Of a DNA stretch of 64,000 bases, positions 61,179-64,000 are shown in pieces. Origin of the DNA: Paenibacillus xylanilyticus (GTDB lineage Bacteria; Bacillota; Bacilli; Paenibacillales; Paenibacillaceae); the NCBI RefSeq assembly GCF_013359935.1, contig NZ_JABMCB010000201.1, forward strand, positions 496,001-560,000, read 5' to 3'. The translations under genes and the position numbers were made by a program. A model generated the notes under the pieces. The model was not told the DNA's origin. It did not search any database and saw nothing but the letters and a program-made list of their open reading frames with translations. Position 1 is the stretch's first letter. Every line of letters starts with the position of its first letter.

Positions 61179-62558
61179 TTAGTTATTTACTCTATATTGG
61201 AACTCAAGCGTTTTTTCACCTGAATTATATTTTGAACCATTAAAATAAACATCCCAGCTAACATACATTACACCATTGGCAGCAGAGGAGGATTGCCCCG
61301 AATTTCCATTAAACTGTACATCACTTTGAAGTGTCAAGTAGTGCCCGGTATTACTACCTGTATTTTTATGAAGGGTATAACTGTCTGAAGAAATACCAGA
61401 AATAGCCGCTGGACTGGTGTTTAATCTGACATTTGTGCTACCTAAAGTAACATTTTTACTAGTTAGTGCTTGGTTTGATGCAGTAATCCAGCTTTTTATG
61501 TTACTTAACGAAGGAAGACCAACAACATTAATTTTGGACCAAAGTGTTTCAGCAATTTTCATTGCTAAAGCTGATCCAGATCCTTTTCCGACCATACTCC
61601 CATCAATGAATGATCTATCAATGGAAGAATATGCCCCAACCCCGGTAGTAAGTTTAACATTTTTGTATGTGAATAGGTTTTGAGCATTTGTAGTCTTTCC
61701 ATTAACCGTAACATGCTCGGCTATTTTAAAGCTATTTATCCAAGTAGAGGATGGTGTTACATTTAATGATTTCCACGAACCATATGGAAGTGAAAAGTTT
61801 TTGATTTCATCGCCTGCTACATAATATGTATTGGTATAAGTTGTTGGATGCACCCAATCTGTAAAACTACCAACTGCTGAAGGAGATACGAGACTTTTTT
61901 CGTTTTCAGCTATTATGTTGAGCATGGTCTCATCTACCGGAATCTCTTTTTGTTCAGTTGGACTTACTACACTGACAAACCAAAACAAATCGTGTTGTGC
62001 ATCAGATGGAGTTAAGTTATTTGTTTCAATATTGAGTAAAGATTCTGGAATTTTAAATTCAAACAGCAAGATATTTGATTCCCTATCAGTTAGATATAAT
62101 TTAACATGTGGTTGAGTTTCAAGATCTTTATTCACTAAATTTTTTGTCAGATGATTGTCGTTATAAATCTCAAAAAGTAGAATGTCAAAATCATTACTTT
62201 GATCAACCATTTCTCCGATTACACTGTTAATGCCTTCTTCTTGCTTGTAACTACTACGTAAATTACCTTCCGCATTTAATAGCTTGGTAGAGTTGTTATA
62301 CTCAATTTTAGCATTAAAGCTAATGTTATCTTGATCAATGATTATATCCCCAAGAGATAGTGATGCACCTGAACTTTTTAAATCATTTACATGAGAAACA
62401 CTATTTTTGTTACCATAGACTTCATCGAATTGTTTAATTGGCATATAGGTTCCAAAGTGTTTTGTGAGTGCACTATCATTACTACTTTCGGCATAAACAG
62501 GAATACTTAACATTAGAAATAAAGAAAAAGACAAAAGGATACTTGTTACTTTTCTCAT
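61179..62558 (-). CDS. Secreted protein of unknown function
   Basis: A clear signal peptide (MRKVTSILLSFSLFLMLSIP, cut near VYAESS) precedes a mature domain of about 435 residues. The C-terminal part is rich in Ser, Thr and Asn and looks beta-structured, with repeated VNGKTT/VTLGSTNV-like strands. No cysteine pair, catalytic triad or known domain is recognised. The ATG follows a GGAGG-type site read on the minus strand. A surface or matrix role is possible but unproven. Confidence 0.62.
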   Translation of the reverse strand: MRKVTSILLSFSLFLMLSIPVYAESSNDSALTKHFGTYMPIKQFDEVYGNKNSVSHVNDLKSSGASLSLGDIIIDQDNISFNAKIEYNNSTKLLNAEGNLRSSYKQEEGINSVIGEMVDQSNDFDILLFEIYNDNHLTKNLVNKDLETQPHVKLYLTDRESNILLFEFKIPESLLNIETNNLTPSDAQHDLFWFVSVVSPTEQKEIPVDETMLNIIAENEKSLVSPSAVGSFTDWVHPTTYTNTYYVAGDEIKNFSLPYGSWKSLNVTPSSTWINSFKIAEHVTVNGKTTNAQNLFTYKNVKLTTGVGAYSSIDRSFIDGSMVGKGSGSALAMKIAETLWSKINVVGLPSLSNIKSWITASNQALTSKNVTLGSTNVRLNTSPAAISGISSDSYTLHKNTGSNTGHYLTLQSDVQFNGNSGQSSSAANGVMYVSWDVYFNGSKYNSGEKTLEFQYRVNN

Positions 62559-63469
62559 AGATTTAAATCCTCCTTAGATAATAGTTTGAATCTTTTTTGT
62601 CCCTCTTACCTCCTTTATAGGGAAATATATCCATAATTATATAGTGTTTACGCCTACCATTCAATAAATTTTATGGAATAATGTGTTAAAATATATCGAA
62701 GGATAGTGAAATGAATGAAAATTTCCATATATAGAAACATATCTGTCGAGATTGTTACTAGAAAAGATATCAATTAGGTCCAATAAATACGGAATAGGAG
62801 AGAGCTTAAGGAAATATCAGAACAAAAATCGATGCCAGCTAACAGGTATCTATTTTTTTCGCATTAGGGTACATAGCGGAGCCTAAGATTAGAGGGAAAG
62901 AAAATCAAGAATTTATAGATGAGGTCGCTGTGATTATTCCTGTAAGCGGTGTAGAAGCCACCCGAGAATTCTTAAATATATGATTAAAACCTTAATCTAT
63001 CATACTTCCAAGGACCAATTTATTGTTAAGGTACAGAATATTTTAAGTTAAAGGGGCTATACCTTGCTTTACAGGATGAAGTAGACAGTATTGCAATTGT
63101 AGTTGAGGTAGAGAATGAGATCATAACAAATTCATATAGATTCAGAGAACTTTAGACTTTGTCATTTGTGAACCTAAGATTTGTACATATGTTCTGAAAA
63201 GTGCAGATGGAACGAAGCCCGTTGCCCATACACTCCCAATCCTGTTATAATTCCGGTATATCTATTGCATTGGGGGTTATACCGTGGCAATATTGGCAGT
63301 GCCGGATTGCTCGTTCGCTAGAACGGCCTTACGCAAAGCCTGAATAGGGGCGGACTTTGTGTAGGGCGCGACGACAATAAAATCGATCGCCCTGAAAGCA
63401 TCATTATGTTTCACCCTGCAGGCTTTGCACCTTATTTGTTTGTCCAATAAAAATAAGGGGCTGAACGCC
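62559..63469. other. Intergenic DNA with decayed coding remnants
   Basis: The 911 bases contain no intact gene. Reading 62861-62983 (+) gives ALGYIAEPKIRGKENQEFID and onward without a start. Another frame near 63052-63155 gives LQDEVDSIAIVVEVENEI. Both look like parts of one decayed gene. Bases 63250-63460 hold no recognised feature; a short minus-strand frame there (63277-63471) is not supported. Confidence 0.4.
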
Positions 63470-64000
63470 ATGCAAACACCATTTATTCAAAATCATCAAT
63501 TTAATTTTATTCAAAAACAAGCTGATTTCCTGCTTAAAACGCTTCGCTCGGTCGTGGATCGAAAAGTATTGGAGACCGTCCGTTATACAGTCGGTACGAA
63601 TGCAGTTGGCAGCTTCAACGAACTCACTCCGGATGAGAAGGAGCTGCTGGAGCAGTTATCCACGTATGATACGCCGCATGACGTGCAATTGTACATGAAC
63701 CAGCTTGAGGAATATCTGATTCCATTTCCGGAAGTGTCAGCGAAGCAGATTCAGAAGCTGTTTCCGAAGGCCAAAAAGCTCAAATTGCCCGATCTGGAAT
63801 CCATGGATTATGCACACACGACCTATCTGAGATGGATCGACATTGCGACGAGCCGCTTGTTCATTGTGTATCCACACGAAGGCAAGTTTCTCGGGATTGA
63901 GGGACGGATTACAGCCACGAACAAGAAGGGGTACTGCATGTTCTGCCATCGCCATCAGGAACTTGGGTTCTTCAACGTAAAGATGAAGGGGCATTCGGCG
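63470..64000 (+). CDS. FusB/FusC-like EF-G-binding protein, partial
   Basis: The gene runs off the right edge after 177 codons. The N-terminal helical domain (FNFIQKQADFLLKTLRSVVDR) is followed by a C-terminal treble-clef zinc-binding part beginning CMFCHRHQELG. This is the organisation of FusB/FusC proteins, which bind elongation factor G and free it from fusidic acid-stalled ribosomes. Bacilli also have resident relatives of unknown benefit, so resistance is not certain. AAGGGG lies 9 bases before ATG 63470. A second CxxC is expected just past the window end. Confidence 0.85.
   Translation, partial: MQTPFIQNHQFNFIQKQADFLLKTLRSVVDRKVLETVRYTVGTNAVGSFNELTPDEKELLEQLSTYDTPHDVQLYMNQLEEYLIPFPEVSAKQIQKLFPKAKKLKLPDLESMDYAHTTYLRWIDIATSRLFIVYPHEGKFLGIEGRITATNKKGYCMFCHRHQELGFFNVKMKGHSA

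Noticed and set aside
63277..63471. Minus-strand 64-codon frame upstream of the FusB/FusC-like gene
   Set aside because: Faint likeness to an oxidoreductase segment, but there is no ribosome site, no continuation and no context; coincidence is likely.

Overview
The window looks like chromosomal DNA of a Paenibacillus-type member of the Bacilli. Supporting signs are GGAGG ribosome sites, GTG/TTG starts, YesM/YesN-type two-component genes beside an LplB/LplC-type sugar transporter, a Btr-like AraC/siderophore-binding fusion regulator, and a FusB/FusC-type EF-G-binding protein at the right edge. The genus is an inference; there is no rRNA or marker gene here.

Region 1 (about 1-18096) is a phosphonate natural-product cluster. 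A PEP mutase with the diagnostic EDKxFPKxNS motif and a split phosphonopyruvate decarboxylase should make phosphonoacetaldehyde. An aldolase of the 4-hydroxy-2-oxovalerate aldolase/RhiG type, a class V aminotransferase and a threonine-synthase homologue point to a 2-amino-5-phosphono-pentenoate (APPA, rhizocticin/plumbemycin-like) warhead. Two paralogous ATP-grasp ligases and an MFS exporter suggest a small phosphono-peptide. Unusual extras are a carrier protein plus an amino acid:carrier-protein ligase, an HPr-kinase-like protein with a PF14907-type nucleotidyltransferase, a PhyH oxygenase, a glutaredoxin, a calcineurin-type phosphoesterase and a Cys-rich protein of about 770 residues.

Region 2 (18145-29558) holds small unrelated genes, a Fur-controlled siderophore set (binding lipoprotein, FhuF-like reductase, Btr-like regulator) and a tandem pair of membrane-anchored serine hydrolases.

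Region 3 (29691-51690) is the most unusual part. A tyrosine recombinase (30201-31316) is followed by an attI-like junction and a train of small, mostly unrelated genes. Each is separated from the next by a long imperfect palindrome with attC architecture: a left core ending AAC, a conserved TATTCACG...CGTGAATA stem, variable inner hairpins, and a right core starting GTTA. The left core of each site is complementary to the first bases of its own cassette, as expected if cassettes move as circles through a G/TT crossover. The array is split by a purine/hydantoin-type catabolic block (37459-43085), followed by a second copy of the attI region with a remnant of the integrase 3' end, then a second array. 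The recombinase lacks the IntI-specific extra segment. I read this as an integron-like cassette platform in a Firmicute, with many cassettes that look like immunity, toxin-fold, nucleotidyltransferase or lipoprotein genes.

Region 4 (51704-64000) carries a lipoprotein, a sugar-binding protein with a YesN/YesM pair and two ABC permeases, two poorly characterised secreted or membrane proteins, a stretch of decayed coding DNA, and the start of a FusB/FusC-like gene. Several genes (29691, 46351, 50032, 50667) are broken by what looks like a single missing base, mostly in a homopolymer. This could be real decay or sequencing error.
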